Shown in pieces: positions 48,001 through 61,828 of a stretch of DNA of 64,000 bases. This DNA is from Pleodorina starrii (taxonomy: Eukaryota > Chlorophyta > Chlorophyceae > Chlamydomonadales > Volvocaceae). The position numbers and the translations under genes were made by a program. The stretch spans positions 186,001-250,000 of the forward strand of contig BRXU01000037.1 in the NCBI GenBank assembly GCA_030267565.1, written 5' to 3'. The first letter of the stretch is position 1; every line of letters starts with the position of its first letter. The notes beneath the pieces were generated by a model. It saw nothing but the letters and a program-made list of their open reading frames with translations, searched no databases and was not told the origin of the DNA.

Positions 48001-51000
48001 CGGGGGCCTCCGGGGGCCTTCGGGGGCCTCCGGGGGCCTCCGGGGGCCTTCGGGGGCCTCCGGGGGCCTTCGGGGGCCTCCGGGGGCCTTCGGGGGCCTC
48101 CGGGGGCCTTCGGGGGCCTTCGGGGGCCTCCGGGGGCCTTCGGGGGCCTCCGGGGGCCTTCGGGGGCCTCCGGGGGCCTCCGGGGGCCTTCGGGGGCCTC
48201 CCGGGGCCTCCGGGGGCCTCCGGGGGCCTTCGGGGGCCTCCGGGGGCCTCCGGGGGCCTTCGGGGGCCTCCGGGGGCCTCCGGGGGCCTTCGGGGGCCTC
48301 CGGGGGCCTTCGGGGGCCTCCGGGGGCCTTCGGGGGCCTTCGGGGGCCTCCGGGGGCCTTCGGGGGCCTCCGGGGGCCTTCGGGGGCCTTCGGGGGCCTC
48401 CGGGGGCCTTCGGGGGCCTCCGGGGGCCTCCGGGGGCCTCCAGGGGCCTTCGGGGGCCTCCGGGGGCCTTCGGGGGCCTCCGGGGGCCTTCGGGGGCCTC
48501 CGGGGGCCTTCGGGGGCCTCCGGGGGCCTTCGGGGGCCTCCGGGGGTCTTCGGGGGCCTCCGGGGGCCTCCGGGGGCCTTCGGGGGCCTCCGGGGGCTCC
48601 TGGGGGCCTCCGGGGGCCTTCAGGGGCCTCCGGGGGCCTTCAGGGGCCTCCGGGGGCCTCCGGGGGCCATCGGGGGCCTCCGGGGGCTTTGGGGGCCTTC
48701 GGGGGCCTCCGGGGGCCTTCGGGGGCCTCCGGGGGCCTCCGGGGGCCTTCGGGGCCTCCGGGGGCCTCCGGGGGCCTCCGGGGGCCTTCGGGGGCCTCCG
48801 GTGGACTTCGGGGGCCTCCGGTGGCCTTCTGGGCCTCCGGGGTCCTCCGATGGCCTCCGGGGGCCTCCGGGGGCCATCTCCGGGGCCTTCGGGGGCCTTC
48901 GGGGGCCTCCGGGGGCCTCCGGGGGCCTCCGGGGGCCTTCGGGGGCCTCCGGTGGCCTTCTGGGCCTCCGGGGGCCTTCGGGGGCCTCCGGGGGCCTTCG
49001 GGGGCCTCCGGGGGCCTCCGGGGGCCTTCGGGGGCCTCCGGGGGCCTCCGGGGGCCTTCGGGGGCCTTCGGGGGCCTTCGGGGGCCTTCGGGGGCCTTCG
49101 GGGGCCTTCGGGGGCCTCCGGGGGCCTTCGGGGGCCTCTGGGGTCCTTCGGGGGCCTCCGGGGGCCTTCGGGGGCCTCCGGGGGCCTCCGGGGGCCTCCG
49201 GGGGCCTCCGGGGGCCTTCGGGGGCCTTCGGGGGCCTCCGGGGGCCTTCGGGGGCCTCCGGGGGCCTTCGGGGGCCTCCGGGGGCCTCCGGGGGCCTTCG
49301 GGGGCCTCCGGGGGCCTTCGGGGGCCTCCGGGGGCCTCCGGGGGCCTTCGGGGGCCTCCGGGGGCCTCCGGGGGCCTTCGGGGGCCTCCGGGGGCCTCCG
49401 GGGGCCTTCGGGGGCCTTCGGGGGCCTTCGGGGGCCGTCGGGGGCCTTCGGGGGCCTCCGGGGACCTTCGGGGGCCGTCGGGGATGTTCGGGGGCCTCCG
49501 GGGGCCTCCGGGGGCCTTCGGGGGCCATCGGGGGCCTCCGGGGGCCTTCGGGGGTCTCCGGGGGCCTCCGGGGGCCTTCGGGGGCCTCCGGGGACCTTCG
49601 GGGGCCTTCGGGGGCCTTCGGGGGCCTTCGGGGGCCTCCGGGGGCCTCTGGCGGCCTTCAGGGGCCTCCGGGGGTCTTCGGGGGCCTCCGTGGGCCTTCG
49701 GGCGCCTCCGGGGTCCTTCGGGAGCCGCCGGGGGCCTCCGGGGGCATTTGGAGGCCTCCGGGGGTCTTCGGGGGCCTCCGGGGGCCTTCGGGGGCCTCCG
49801 GGGGCCTTCGGGGGCCTTCGGGGGTCTCCGGGGGCCTCCGGGGGCCTCCGGGGGTCTTCGGGGTACTCCGGGGGCCCCCGGGGGCCTTCGGGGGTCTCCG
49901 GGGGCCTCCGGGGGCCTCCGGGGGTCTTCGGGGGCCTCCGGGGGCCTTCGGGGGTCTCCGGGGGCCTCCGGGGGCCTTCGGGGGCCTCCGGGGACCTTCG
50001 GGGGCCGTCTGGGGGTGTTCGAGGGCCTTCGGGGGCCTCCGGGGGTCTTCGGGGGCCTCCGGGGGCCTCCGGGGGCCTCCGGGGGCCTCCGGGGGCCTTC
50101 GGGGGCCTTCGGGGGTCTCCGGGGGCCTCCGGGGGCCTCCGGGGGCCTTCGGGGGCCTCCGGGGGCCTTCGGGGGCCTTCGGGGGTCTCCGGGGGCCTCC
50201 GGGGGCCTCCGGGGGCCTTCTTGGGCCTCCGGGGGCCTCCGGGGGCCTTCGGGGGCCTTCAGGGGCCTTCGGGGGCCTCCGGGGCCTTCAAGGGCCTCCG
50301 GGGGCGTTTGGGGGCCTTAGGGGGCCATCGGGGGTGTTCGGGGGCCTTCGGGATCTCCGGGGGCCTTTGGGGGCCTCCGGGGGTCTTCGGGGGCCTTCGG
50401 GGGTCTTCGGGGGCCTCCGGAGGTCTCCGGGGGCCTCCGGGGGCTCCGGGGGCCTCCGGGGGCCTTCGGGGGCCTTCGGGGGCCATCGGGGGTGTTCGGG
50501 GGCCTCCGGGGGCCTTCGGGGGCCTTAGGGGGTCTCCGGGGGCCTCCGGGGGCCTTCGGGGGCCTTCGGGCGCCTCCGGGGTCCTTCGGGAGCCGCCGGG
50601 GGCCTCCGGGGGCATTTGGAGGCCTCCGGGGGTCTTCGGGGGCCTCCGGGGGCCTTCGGGGGCCTCCGGGGGCCTTCGGGGGCCTTCGGGGGTCTCCGGG
50701 GGCCTCCGGGGGCCTCCGGGGGTCTTCGGGGTACTCCGGGGGCCCCCGGGGGCCTTCGGGGGTCTCCGGGGGCCTCCGGGGGCCTCCGGGGGTCTTCGGG
50801 GGCCTCCAGGGGCCTCCGGGGGCCTTCGGGGGCCTCCGGGGGCCTCCGGGGGCCTTCGGGGGCCTTCGGGGGCCATCGGGGGTGTTCGGGGGCCTTCGGG
50901 GGCCTTCGGGGGTCTCCGGGGGCCTCCGGGGGCCTCCGGGGGCCTCCGGGGGCCTTCGGGGGCCTTCGGGGGCCTTCGGGGGTCTCCGGGGGCCTCCGGG

Positions 51001-54000
51001 GGCCTTCGGGGGTCTCCGGGAACCTCCGGGGGCCTTCGGGGGCCTCCGGGGGCCTCCGGGGGTGTTCGGGGGCCTTCGGGGGCCTTCGGGGGCCTTCGGG
51101 GGCGTACGGGGGCCTTCGGGGGCCTCCGGGGACCTTCGGGGGCCGTCGGGGGTGTTCGGGGGCCTCCGGGGGCCTCCGGGGGCCTTCGGGGGCCATCGGG
51201 GGCCTCCGGGGGCCTTCAAGGGTCTCCGGGGGCCTCCGGGGGCCTTCGGGGGCCTCCGGGGACCTTCGGGGGCCTTCGGGGGCCTTCGGGGGCCTTCGGG
51301 GGCCTCCGGGGGCCTCTGGCGGCCTTCAGGGGCCTCCGGGGGTCTTCGGGGGCCTCCGTGGGCCTTCGGGCGCCTCCGGGGTCCTTCGGGAGCCGCCGGG
51401 GGCCTCCGGGGGCATTTGGAGGCCTCCGGGGGTCTTCGGGGGCCTCCGGGGGCCTTCGGGGGCCTCCGGGGGCCTTCGGGGGCCTTCGGGGGTCTCCGGG
51501 GGCCTCCGGGGGCCTCCGGGGGTCTTCGGGGTACTCCGGGGGCCCCCGGGGGCCTTCGGGGGTCTCCGGGGGCCTCCGGGGGCCTCCGGGGGTCTTCGGG
51601 GGCCTCCGGGGGCCTCCGGGGGCCTTCGGGGGCCTCCGGGGGCCTCCGGGGGCCTTCGGGGGCCTTCGGGGGCCATCGGGGGTGTTCGGGGGCCTTCGGG
51701 GGCCTTCGGGGGTCTCCGGGGGCCTCCGGGGGCCTCCGGGGGCCTCCGGGGGCCTTCGGGGGCCTTCGGGGGCCTTCGGGGGTCTCCGGGGGCCTCCGGG
51801 GGCCTTCGGGGGTCTCCGGGAACCTCCGGGGGCCTTCGGGGGCCTCCGGGGGCCTCCGGGGGTGTTCGGGGGCCTTCGGGGGCCTTCGGGGGCCTTCGGG
51901 GGCGTACGGGGGCCTTCGGGGGCCTCCGGGGACCTTCGGGGGCCGTCGGGGGTGTTCGGGGGCCTTCGGGGGCCTCCGGGGGCCTTCGGGGGTCTCCGGG
52001 GGCCTCCGGGGGCCTTCGGGGGCCTCCGGGGACCTTCGGGGGCCTTCGGGGGCCTTCGGGGGCCTTCGGGGGCCTCCGAGGGACTCCGGAGGCCTTCGGG
52101 CGCCTTTGGGGGCCTCCCAGGGCCTCTGCGGGTCTTCGGGGGCCTCCGGAGGCCTTCGGGGGCCTTTGGGGGCCTCCCAGGGCCTCTGCGGGTCTTCGGG
52201 GGCCTCCGGAGGCCATCGGGTGCCTTTGGGGGCCTCCCAGGGCCTCTGCGGGTCTTCGGGGGCCTCCGGGGGCCTCCGGGGGCCTTCGGGGGCCTCCGGG
52301 GGCCCTCAGGGGCCTCCAGGGGCATTTGGGGGCCTCCGGGGGCTTCCGGGGGCCTTCGGGGGCCTCCGGGGGCCTTGGGGGGCCATCGGGGGTGTTCGGG
52401 GGCCTCCGGGGGCATTTGGGGGCCTCCGGGGGCCTTCGGGGGCCTTTTGGGGCCTTCGGGGGCCATCGGGGGCCTTCGGGGGCCTTTTGGGGCCTTCGGG
52501 GGCCATCGGGGGCCTCCGGGGGCCTTCGGGGGCCTTCGGGGGCCTTCGGGGGCCTCCGGGGGCCTCCGGGGGCCTTCGGGGGCCTTCGGGGGCCTCCGGG
52601 GGCCTTCGGGGGCCATCGGGGGCCTCCGGGGGCCTTCGGGGGCCTCCGGGGGCCTTTGGAGGGCTCCGGGGGTTTTCGGGGGCCTTCGGGGGCCTCCGGG
52701 GGCCTCCGGGGGCATTTGGGGGCCTTCAGGGGCCTCCGGGGGCCTTCGGGGGTCTCCGGGGGCCTCCGGGGGCCTTCGGGGGCCTCCGGGGACCTTCGGG
52801 GGCCTTCGGGGGCCTTCGGGGGCCTTCGGGGGCCTCCGAGGGACTCCGGAGGCCTTCGGGCGCCTTTGGGGGCCTCCCAGGGCCTCTGCGGGTCTTCGGG
52901 GGCCTCCGGAGGCCTTCGGGGGCCTTTGGGGGCCTCCCAGGGCCTCTGCGGGTCTTCGGGGGCCTCCGGAGGCCTTCGGGGGCCTTTGGGGGCCTCCCAG
53001 GGCCTCTGCGGGTCTTCGGGGGCCTCCGGGGGCCTTTTGGGGCCTCCGGAGGCCTTCGGGGGCCATCGGGGGTGTTCGGGGGCCTCCGGGGGCATTTGGG
53101 GGCCTTCGGGGGCCTCCGGGGGCCTTTTGGGGCCTCCGGAGGCCTTCGGGGGCCATCGGGGGTGTTCGGGGGCCTCCGGGGGCATTTGGGGGCCTTCAGG
53201 GGCCTCCGGGGGCCTTCGGGGGTCTCCGGGGGCCTCCGGGGGCCTTCGGGGGCCTCCGGGGACCTTCGGGGGCCGTCGGGGGTGTTCGGGGGCCTTCGGG
53301 GGCCTTCGGGGGCCTTCGGGGGCCTCAGGGGGCCTCCGGGGGCCTTCGGGGGCCTTCGGGGGCCTCCGGGGGCCTTCGGGGGCCATCGGGGGCCTCCGGG
53401 GGCATTTGGGGGCCTTCAGGGGCCTCCGGGGGCCTTCGGGGGTCTCCGGGGGCCTCCGGGGGCCTTCGGGGGCCTCCGGGGACCTTCGGGGGCCGTCGGG
53501 GATGTTCGGGGGCCTTCGGGGGCCTCCGGGGGTCTTCGGGGGCCTCCGGGGGCCTCCGAGGGCCTCCGGAGGCCTTCGGGGGCCTCCGGAGGCCTCCGGG
53601 GGCCTCCGGGGGCCTTAGGGGGTCTCCGGGGGCCTTCAGGGGCTTCCGGGGGCCTTCGGGGGCCTCCGGGGGCCTCTGGGGGCCTCCGGGGGCCTACGGG
53701 GGCCTTCGGGGGTCTACGGGGGCCTCCTGGGGCCTCCGGGGGCCTCCGTGGGCCTTCGGGGGCCTCCGGGGGCCTTCGGGGGCCTCCGGGGGCCTTCGGG
53801 GGCCTCCGGGGGCATTTGGGAGCCTCCGGGGGCATTTGGGGGCCTCCGGGGGTCTTCGGGGGCCTCCGGGGGCCTTAGGGGGCCTTCGGGGGCATTTGGG
53901 AGCCTTCGGGGGCATTTGGGGGCCTTCGGGGGCCTCCGGGGGCCTTCGGGGGCCTTCGGACGCCTCCGGGGGCCTCCGGGGGCCTTAGGGGGCCTTCGGG

Positions 54001-54617
54001 GGCATTTGGGAGCCTTCGGGGGCATTTGGGGGCCTCCGGGGGCCTTCGGGGGTCTCCGGGGGCCTTCAGGGGCTTCCGGGGGCCTTCGGGGGCCTCCGGG
54101 GGCCTCTGGGGGCCTCCGGGGGCCTACGGGGGCCTTCGGGGGTCTACGGGGGCCTCCGGGGGCCTCCGGGGGCCTCCGGGGGCCTTCGGGGGCCTCCGGG
54201 GGCCTTCGGGGGCCTCCAGGGGCCTTAGGGGGCCTTCGGGGGCATTTGGGAGCCTTCGGGGGCATTTGGGGGCCTTCGGGGGCCTCCGGGGGCCTTCGGG
54301 GGCCTTCGGACGCCTCCGGGGGCCTCCGGGGGCCTCCGGGAGCCTCCGGGAGCCTCCGGGGGCCTTCGGGGGCATTTGGGAGCCTTCGGGGGCATTTGGG
54401 AGCCTTCGGGGGCATTTGGGGGCCTCCGGGGGCCTTCGGGGGCCTCCGGAGGCCTCCGGGGGCCTCCGGGAGCCTCCGGGGGCCTTAGGGGGTCTCCGGG
54501 GGCCTTCAGGGGCTTCCGGGGGCCTTCGGGGGCCTCCGGGGGCCTCTGGGGGCCTCCGGGGGCCTACGGGGGCCTTCGGGGGTCTACGGGGACATTTGGG
54601 GGCCTCCGGGGGCCTCG
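42066..54617. repeat. 12.5-kb 10-bp GC minisatellite with higher-order repeats
   Basis: Same CCTCCGGGGG / CCTTCGGGGG unit as the left block. Higher-order structure: the CCCCTAAGGGG marker at 42962, 44213 and 45434 gives a ~1.22-1.25 kb repeat. A block with GTCCTTCGGGAGCCGCCG recurs at about 49708, 50579 and 51379. Exact 60-bp triplets (GGCCTCCCAGGGCCTCTGCG) occur at 52088-52260 and 52855-53020. GCATTTGGGAGCC units recur from 53810 to 54420. G-runs of four to five bases every 10 bp make the + strand strongly G-quadruplex prone. Confidence 0.97.
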
Positions 54618-55903
54618 GTATGTACTGCGTGGGATGATGCCCCTACCACCCCGCTTATCGGTGCTCAGTCGGACAGTGTTGGTGCCGCCGTGATTGCTTG
54701 CTGACGTATGGGCCTGTGTTGCGTCGTTGGCGGCCTTGCTTGGGTGTCGTGCCGGCTGGCTGTGAATTGGTCTTGTCGGCCCATCCCTTTCTGGCCAATC
54801 AACCAGTCGGGCTGTGTTGTGATTGCCGGGTCTCCAAACACCGCGTCCGCTCCCCGGTCCCCCTGACGGGCGTGGCGGGAGGGCGCGCGCCCGTTTGTTT
54901 GCTGTCCTATGCATGCGTATCTGTTGTGCAGATAGCTTGCTCTGTCCTTTTAGGTTTCCGCCCTTCGTCCCTGGCACAGCTGCGGGAGCTCTGCCCTGCC
55001 GGTCGTTTCTTCCTTTGTGTCCGCTTGGGGCTGGGGGCCCTCCTGGCTCTCGGGGTTGGTGGACCTGGTGGCCTGTTTGCGTAGGCTTGGGACCGGTGCG
55101 CCTGGTGGCGCCTCTTTTGTTCGTGTCGGCTGGGGACTAGTGGGCCCGCTGCCAGTGAAGGCTTGGTGCTGGTGGGCCTGGTGGCAAGCTTCTGGCGCCT
55201 TTCCGAAGGTGCCCTTGGGGCAGGATGAGCAATAAGTCTAGTCTGTACCAGCAACCGATGTGAAACTCGGTTCCCCTCGTTAGTACCGCGTCGTAACCCA
55301 TGTGTAGCACTGAACCCCAAGTCGGACAATTTGCTTCATTCGCTTAGGTATCCGTTATAGTGACATGGTGTGAAGTAAGCAACTGTCACAGTGCCCACAG
55401 TGTGGACGGGGCCGTCACGTCAGGCGGCTTCTACATTCGTCTTTTCCGGGGTGGCAGTCCTCAAGTAACTGTTGCATTCGTCTGCATCTTAACTCACATT
55501 TTTTACCATGTACTCCTTTTGTGGATGGCATGAGAGATACAGTTGCGGCCAGAGGTTGCGGCTCGGAGTCCGATACCAGTTCGTGGAACCGGAATCCCCT
55601 TTCTCCATCAAACTACTTGAAACTTGGCTTTACCGTGTAACATGATCATAGTTCATGCTGGCAAATAGATGAGTTAAATTGCTGGGTTTACGGGTTACCC
55701 TCGAAAGGGTGACTTATGCCGTACATAAGCTTTTTACGATTTGCATGCACGAACTTCACAGTCATGCTGTCTTCGCGAGCTGTCCTTCCGCACTATTATG
55801 CTGTCATGCACGCTGAGAAGCTTCGTGAGGCCGAACCATCCACATTCGTAGTTGCCCGAAATGTTTTGCCTTGATGCCTTGCTAAAGTCATAGCTGAAGC
55901 AAG
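54618..55903. other. Upstream flank of the LRR gene
   Basis: The first 600 bp are GC-rich with no domain-bearing frame; 55250-55900 is more AT-rich and probably holds the promoter and 5' UTR of the gene starting at 55904. No TATA box was assigned. Confidence 0.45.
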
Positions 55904-58900
55904 ATGCACTCCGTACTGCTAACGGCGGTAATCTTGTGTGTTGGGGCTCTTGCGGTCGGCCTTCCGAGGGCAAGCTCTTCCGAATCTATATGGCCACCGC
56001 CTCCACCGCCTCGCTCTCAACAAACGCCAGCAAGTGAAGGTGTGCAAGGGGAACTGCACTGGGGCCACCCGCGTCTGGACCTCTGTTGCGCTGTCGCTAA
56101 ACTGGCCTGTCAGTCCTGGACGTCGGCCTGCACCAGTATAACCATGTATTAGGACAACGACGTTATTGACTGCTCTTTCGATCGGCACATATGTGCGTGC
56201 GGGCGCGCACAGCCGCGACTCACATACGGTAGTCAAAATGTGGTGCCGAACCCCCAACAACCACCACTATTTTGGCGGCATTTGCGCGAGTGCGCTTCAG
56301 TCCAGCTATACATTGACACTATCCAGCAATACATTAGCACGCATCGAACTTTAGTCGGACAAGCCCCTTGGCCGGCAGCAGGCAGCACGCTCGGCGGGGC
56401 CCCGAGCAGGCCCCGCCGAGCCCCGGCCCGTTGGCTCAGCCTTCAGCTCAGCGGGGACGCCGCAGCGCCATATCCTCTACCCACAAAACCCAACGCCAGA
56501 CGTGCGTGCACCTCCCCGGCCTCTCGCCTTCCTGCTGTCACGTCATTCCATTCCAATCGTACGTCACCGACACCATCCAAAATCCATCCCCAACCCGCGC
56601 ATTGCACCACTCCCCGCGCATCTTCCCCCCTTTGCCCCTTCCCTTCCCGTCCCCCTTCCCTTCCCACCCCCCTTCCCTTCCCATCCCCCGCCCTCCCATC
56701 GCGTCCCTTCCCCCCAACCCCCCTTCTCCCGAACAGTCCTGGAGGCGCAGCAGCTGCTGCTGGCGTTGCTGGGCCCCGCCGGAGCCGCCAACCCCAGCCT
56801 GCTCACGTCTCTGATGCCGACTGGATCCGATCCCTGCCAGCCCATGGCGTCGTACCTCCGCAACCCACGCAGCGGTGCGAGGGCGGCGGTGGCGGGGTCT
56901 GGCTTCTGTGGTCCTCAGCCGCAGGTCATCCCGGGGTCCCAGTCCTCCGATTACCCCGATTGCACCTGGAGCTGGCTGTCCTGCAAGAACTGGCACATCG
57001 TGGCTGTGTGAGTACGACGGGGTACGGCACGGTACGGCTGCGGCCCGCCGTAGTGAGCAGCGTGTGCGACGGTTATTATTGCGGCGGGGCAGGGATGTTG
57101 AAGGTTGGGGTGCTCTTCTGCTGCTGCTGCAGTGCCGTACTACGTGGCTGGTAGTGGTGATGCTGGTGGTGATGGGTTCGAATGGTTTCGGGGCCATGTT
57201 CAGGGAGTCAAGGGTGTCGGAGGGCCAGCTGCGGCTGTGTACGACGATGGTGGTCGGTTGCGGACTGGAAACTGGGAGCTGGGTCGGGATTGTTCGGGCC
57301 AGGGCCGGGCCCAGGGCTGGGAGGAGGAAGATGGTTGTGGCCCACCGGGCAACAGGGCGCGGTCCTCCCGAGGGCTTTCCCCCACACAGCCCAAGCCCGG
57401 GGGCGCTATGGGCGGTCACTAATGAGTCATGTCGTCCCCGCCAGCCCGTCATGCCAGGCTGTCGTGATTGGGCTTTTGCCCTCTGCTGCATCTTCCCCAC
57501 CTCCCCCACCTCCACCCCCCCCCCAGCCCTGTGTTCCTTCTCAGCTGGCTCCGACCCCCCCCCTCACGGTCACCTCTACATGGCCGACATTCCGGCGCTG
57601 TCCTTCCTTCCGTTGCCGAGTTGTCCCTCAGCACTCCGTCGTTCTGTTGTCGTCCCGCAGTACCATCATTCCGTTGTCATTCCGTTTTCATCCCGTTTTC
57701 ATCCCGTTGTTACTCCGTTGTCACTTGGTTGTCGTGCCCTGCCCGCCCGCGCAGCAACCTGAGCTGCCAGGCGGCAGGGTCCAGCAGCAGCAGCGGCAGC
57801 AGCAGCAGCAGCAGCGGCTGCGTGGCGCCTCTGCGTGGCTCCTTCCCCCTCGGCGGACCCCGCCTGCCGAATCTCGCCTCCCTGGACCTCTCCGGAAACG
57901 TCGGACTGGGGCGGGGGCTGGCGGGCGGCCTGTCGCTGTGGGACTGGACGATGCAGCCGGAACTGACGGTGTGTATGAGTTGTACGGCAATGTGTACGGC
58001 AAATAGCCGGCTGGCGGGGCTTTGGGTTTTAGTTTTTTGGGGGAGGGGAGGGAAGGGAAATGGGAGAATAGGGTCGGGAGTGGCGACGGGAGTTGAGATT
58101 GGGTGGGAGGGTGGGTGGATGGGTGGCTCAAGAGTTAACCCATGTCGGGTGGGGCCGGCTCGACACCCGGGGTGGGCGGCGGCCCCAACACGATACGCCG
58201 CACACACACACATACATGCACACATACGCCCCCCCTCCACACACACACACACACACACACATACGCCCACACGCGCACGATGCGCACGTGTACGTGAGTA
58301 CGTGAGCTGGTAAGGCGTCGTGATACGGCACTCTCGCCACCGCCACTTTCGTCGCGCCGTGCACCCCACAATTTCGATCCAGCCCGGACCCTGAACACAC
58401 ACGCACACGCACACACACACGCCTTTCGATCTCTAAATGCGAAGCTCTGCTACCATCGGAGAGAGGGACAGAGGCCCTCACCGGTACGACACATACGGTA
58501 TGACATCATGGCATGCTGTGCTATGTGCTATGACATCTTGGCTTTTTTCAGAAGCCCGCCACGCGACGCGCCGCGCTGCCGCTTTTACCGCTCGCAGTAC
58601 CTCTCCCTGCGCGGCTGCGGCCTTGAGGGGCCCATCCCGGACGACTGGACGGCGGTGCCGATGCTCCTGACGCTGGATCTGAGCAACAACGCCTTCTCGG
58701 GTGCGTGCGTGCGTGCGTGCGTACATGCGTGCGTGCGTGCGTGTGCGCGGCGAGGGCGATGCGCATCCCCAGTAGGGAAGGGCAAACCGAAACAAACGGA
58801 TGCAGGGTGCGCGGCTGAAGAGGTGTGTGACACAGCACGGCAGTAGCAGATGTATCTGACGTTAGTTGTGCTGCTCGTACTGATCGCAGTGGTAGTGGGT

Positions 58901-61796
58901 TCTTCCGGTGAGTAGCGGTTATAGTAGGAGCGGTCCGTAAGCGCGGTTCTACTTGCTGCTGCTGTTGATGTTGAAATGGGCTCCCGGGCGGCCCTCCTGG
59001 GGAAGGGGGGCTCTTGCAACTCGGAGGGGGCGCGATCGATCACCAGCCCGAAAGAAGGCGGAGGTACAGAGGGCGCAGGGCCTCGGTGGGGTTGTGTTTG
59101 TGCATGCATGTGCGATTTCCTAGGCAGCCGCCGCGCCGCGGCCCTTTCGGGCTGCTGCCAGTTTTGGCTGTTCGCCCCTTGTCCCCCCGCCAGGGCCGGG
59201 GGGACGGAAGCGAGCGCCTACCCGTTGTGACTTGCTCTGTGCCACCCCCACCCCCAACCCCCGCCCCCCCAACCACTATTGTACCAGCGCTGCCACGCAC
59301 CCAACGCTGCCGCCCCCCTGCCCGCTCCCGCCCCCCCTGCTGTCTCCCGCTCCGCTGCCTTCAGGCCCTCTTCCCTCGGGTCTGTCCTCCCTGGGGGGTT
59401 TGGTGGCGCTGCTCCTGGGCGGCAACACGGCCCTCAGCGGCTGGCTGCCCTCCTCCTGGAGCCAACTGGACAACCTGAGGCTGCTGGACCTGCAGGGAGC
59501 GTGCAGGTGGTGGGGGGGGGGGGGGGGCGGGGGGGGGGGATCGGTGGGGGGGGTATCCACGTATAGGCCAGGGCCCGTGGGGGGGGAGGCTGGGTGGGAG
59601 GTGGGGAGGGTGGGGAGCGAGGGAGTGGCGGTGGGGGTGTCTGCTGTGCGGCCAGGCGGAACAGCACACATGCAGAAAGCTGACTCGCCTGCGCTCACTG
59701 GAGGGAAAGGAATGGGCGGTAAACCGCAGGTAAACCGCAGCTGGAATCCACCCCAGCGAGCTGGCGGCCAGGCAGTCCCAAACGCTGAGTGACCCGAATC
59801 CATCCCCTCCAGCTGAAAGAGTTCAACACCCCCCCCCAACACCCTTCGCTGCGGTACCTTCTCCCCCGCCTTGCCCCCGGTGCCGGCTTTCCAGCTTCCG
59901 GTTCGTTATATCCCACCCGCGCACCCACTGTCGCGTTTCGCATTTCGCGGACTTTGCATCCTCACTCCCTGCACTGGAGTGGCCAGCACTGGAGCCGGCC
60001 AGCACTGGAGCCTGCCCAGTGAAAGTGAGAGGACCGCCGCCCTTCCCGTCCCATCTCGAATCCCCTGCAAACAGCTCCACTCCACGTGTTTCTTCCGCCC
60101 TCCCTCCACCCCTCCACCGCTCTCTCCTCCCTCACTCTCCCGCCCTCCCTCACTCTCCCGCCCATCCTCGCCCTCCCTCGCCCTCCCTCGCCCTCCACCG
60201 CTCTCCTCCCTCCCGCCCTCCCTCGCCCTCCCTCCTCCCTCGCTCCCTCGCCCTCCCTCGCCCTCCACCGCTCTCTCCTCCCTCGCCCTCCACCGCCCTC
60301 CACCGCCCTCCACCGCCCTCCACCGCTCTCCTCCCTCGCCCTCCACCCTCCCTCGCCCTCCACCGCCCTCCCCAGGTTGTGCGGCTCCACCGACATGTTC
60401 TTCAGCCTCAAGGTGGCCTTCCTCGGGGGCACCCACGTGAACAGCCGCTGCCGCCCGGAGGACTGCAACACAGGATGGAGCGGACTGCACCAGGTGTTCC
60501 AAGGCAAGCAAGGAAGCACTTGGGCAAGGGGGGGGTCAGGGAGTGATATGCTCCATTATACAACATGAGTCCAGGGGGGATCAGGGAGTGATATGCTCCA
60601 TTATAATTTATATAACATGGGCAGGGGACGGGGTAAAGGTCGATGGGTGCGGATGAGCTGCGATTCGGCTGCTCCGGCCGCGCGTGTCGCCCTGGTCGCG
60701 CGTGTTGGGTTGCGTATGGGTTGGGAAAGGCGGGAGGGGCGTGGGAGGAGGGTGTTGAGGGAGGCGGCGGGTTGAGGGTGGCGGCCGGGCACCTGGGGCT
60801 TCCCACAACCGTTCCGGATGTGGAGAGGGTGCTGTGGTGTGCTGTTGGGGACCTGGGGTACCACCTGGGGTCTCACCCTTGCCGCCAGCGTGGGTTAGTC
60901 CTCCCGCGCGTGACGTTTTGCCTTTTCTCTCTCTCCCTCCCTCCCTCTCTCTCTCTCCGTTTCTACGCATTGCCGCGCCTGCTCTCGGGATCACCCGCCG
61001 ACTGCCGGGCCCGCGCGCCTTGCATCCCGAGCCGCCACATTCCGCCTCCGCACCCCAACCCAACCCAAACCAACGCCAACCAAGCCCCCCACACAACCCA
61101 CCCATCCCATCCCCCTCACGCAGGCGTTATGGCCGCTTTCGCATCCGTACTCGGCCTCACAGCGCTCGTACTTGTACTGCGTCGTGTACGGGACTGCATG
61201 AACGCCCACGCCGCGACCGCAGCGCGTCTCGCCGCTGTGGAGGCTGCCGCCGCCGACCCGCGGGTCGGAGCGTCCCGTGGGTCGCGGCGTCAGCGCAGCC
61301 ACCGGCGGCGGCCGCACGGCAGCGGCCCGCTCCACTCGGTTCCGCTCTACACAGTCGAGTTCTGCGCCAACGGCGAAATTAAGTGGGACGTCTCTTTCTT
61401 GGGCCCCGGTAACCGCTCCTCCTCACGGCGCCACCAGTCTAACGCCGCACAGCAGCAGGAACAGCAGGAACAGTCTGGGGTCGGTGGGCCGGATTCCTTG
61501 CAGCAGCGGGGGGAGCCTGGGCAAGGCCGGGAAGACGCGGGCCCGGCGCCAGCGGCCGCCGGGGCCGCGGAGCGGCAGGCGAGCGGCGCCGCAGGCGCCG
61601 CTGGCGCCGTTGGCGTCGGACCGGGTGGGACTTCGCCGGTGGATGCCATGGCTGTAGAGCTGGTGGTGGTGGGTGCGGCTGCAGCGGCAGCGGCAGGGGG
61701 CGTGCCACAGCGGGCAGGAGTGCAGTTGCCGGTCGTGCAGGGCGATGGAAGCGGCGAGCCCGGGCCTGGGCCTCCTGGGAGGGCTGCGTCGACGGA

Positions 61797-61828
<32 letters not shown>

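Noticed and set aside
42043..53988. Very long open frames in the minisatellite, up to 2,553 codons on + and 686 on -
   Set aside because: All frames give the same low-complexity decapeptide because the unit is 10 bp and TA dinucleotides are rare. There is no start context, domain or frame preference.
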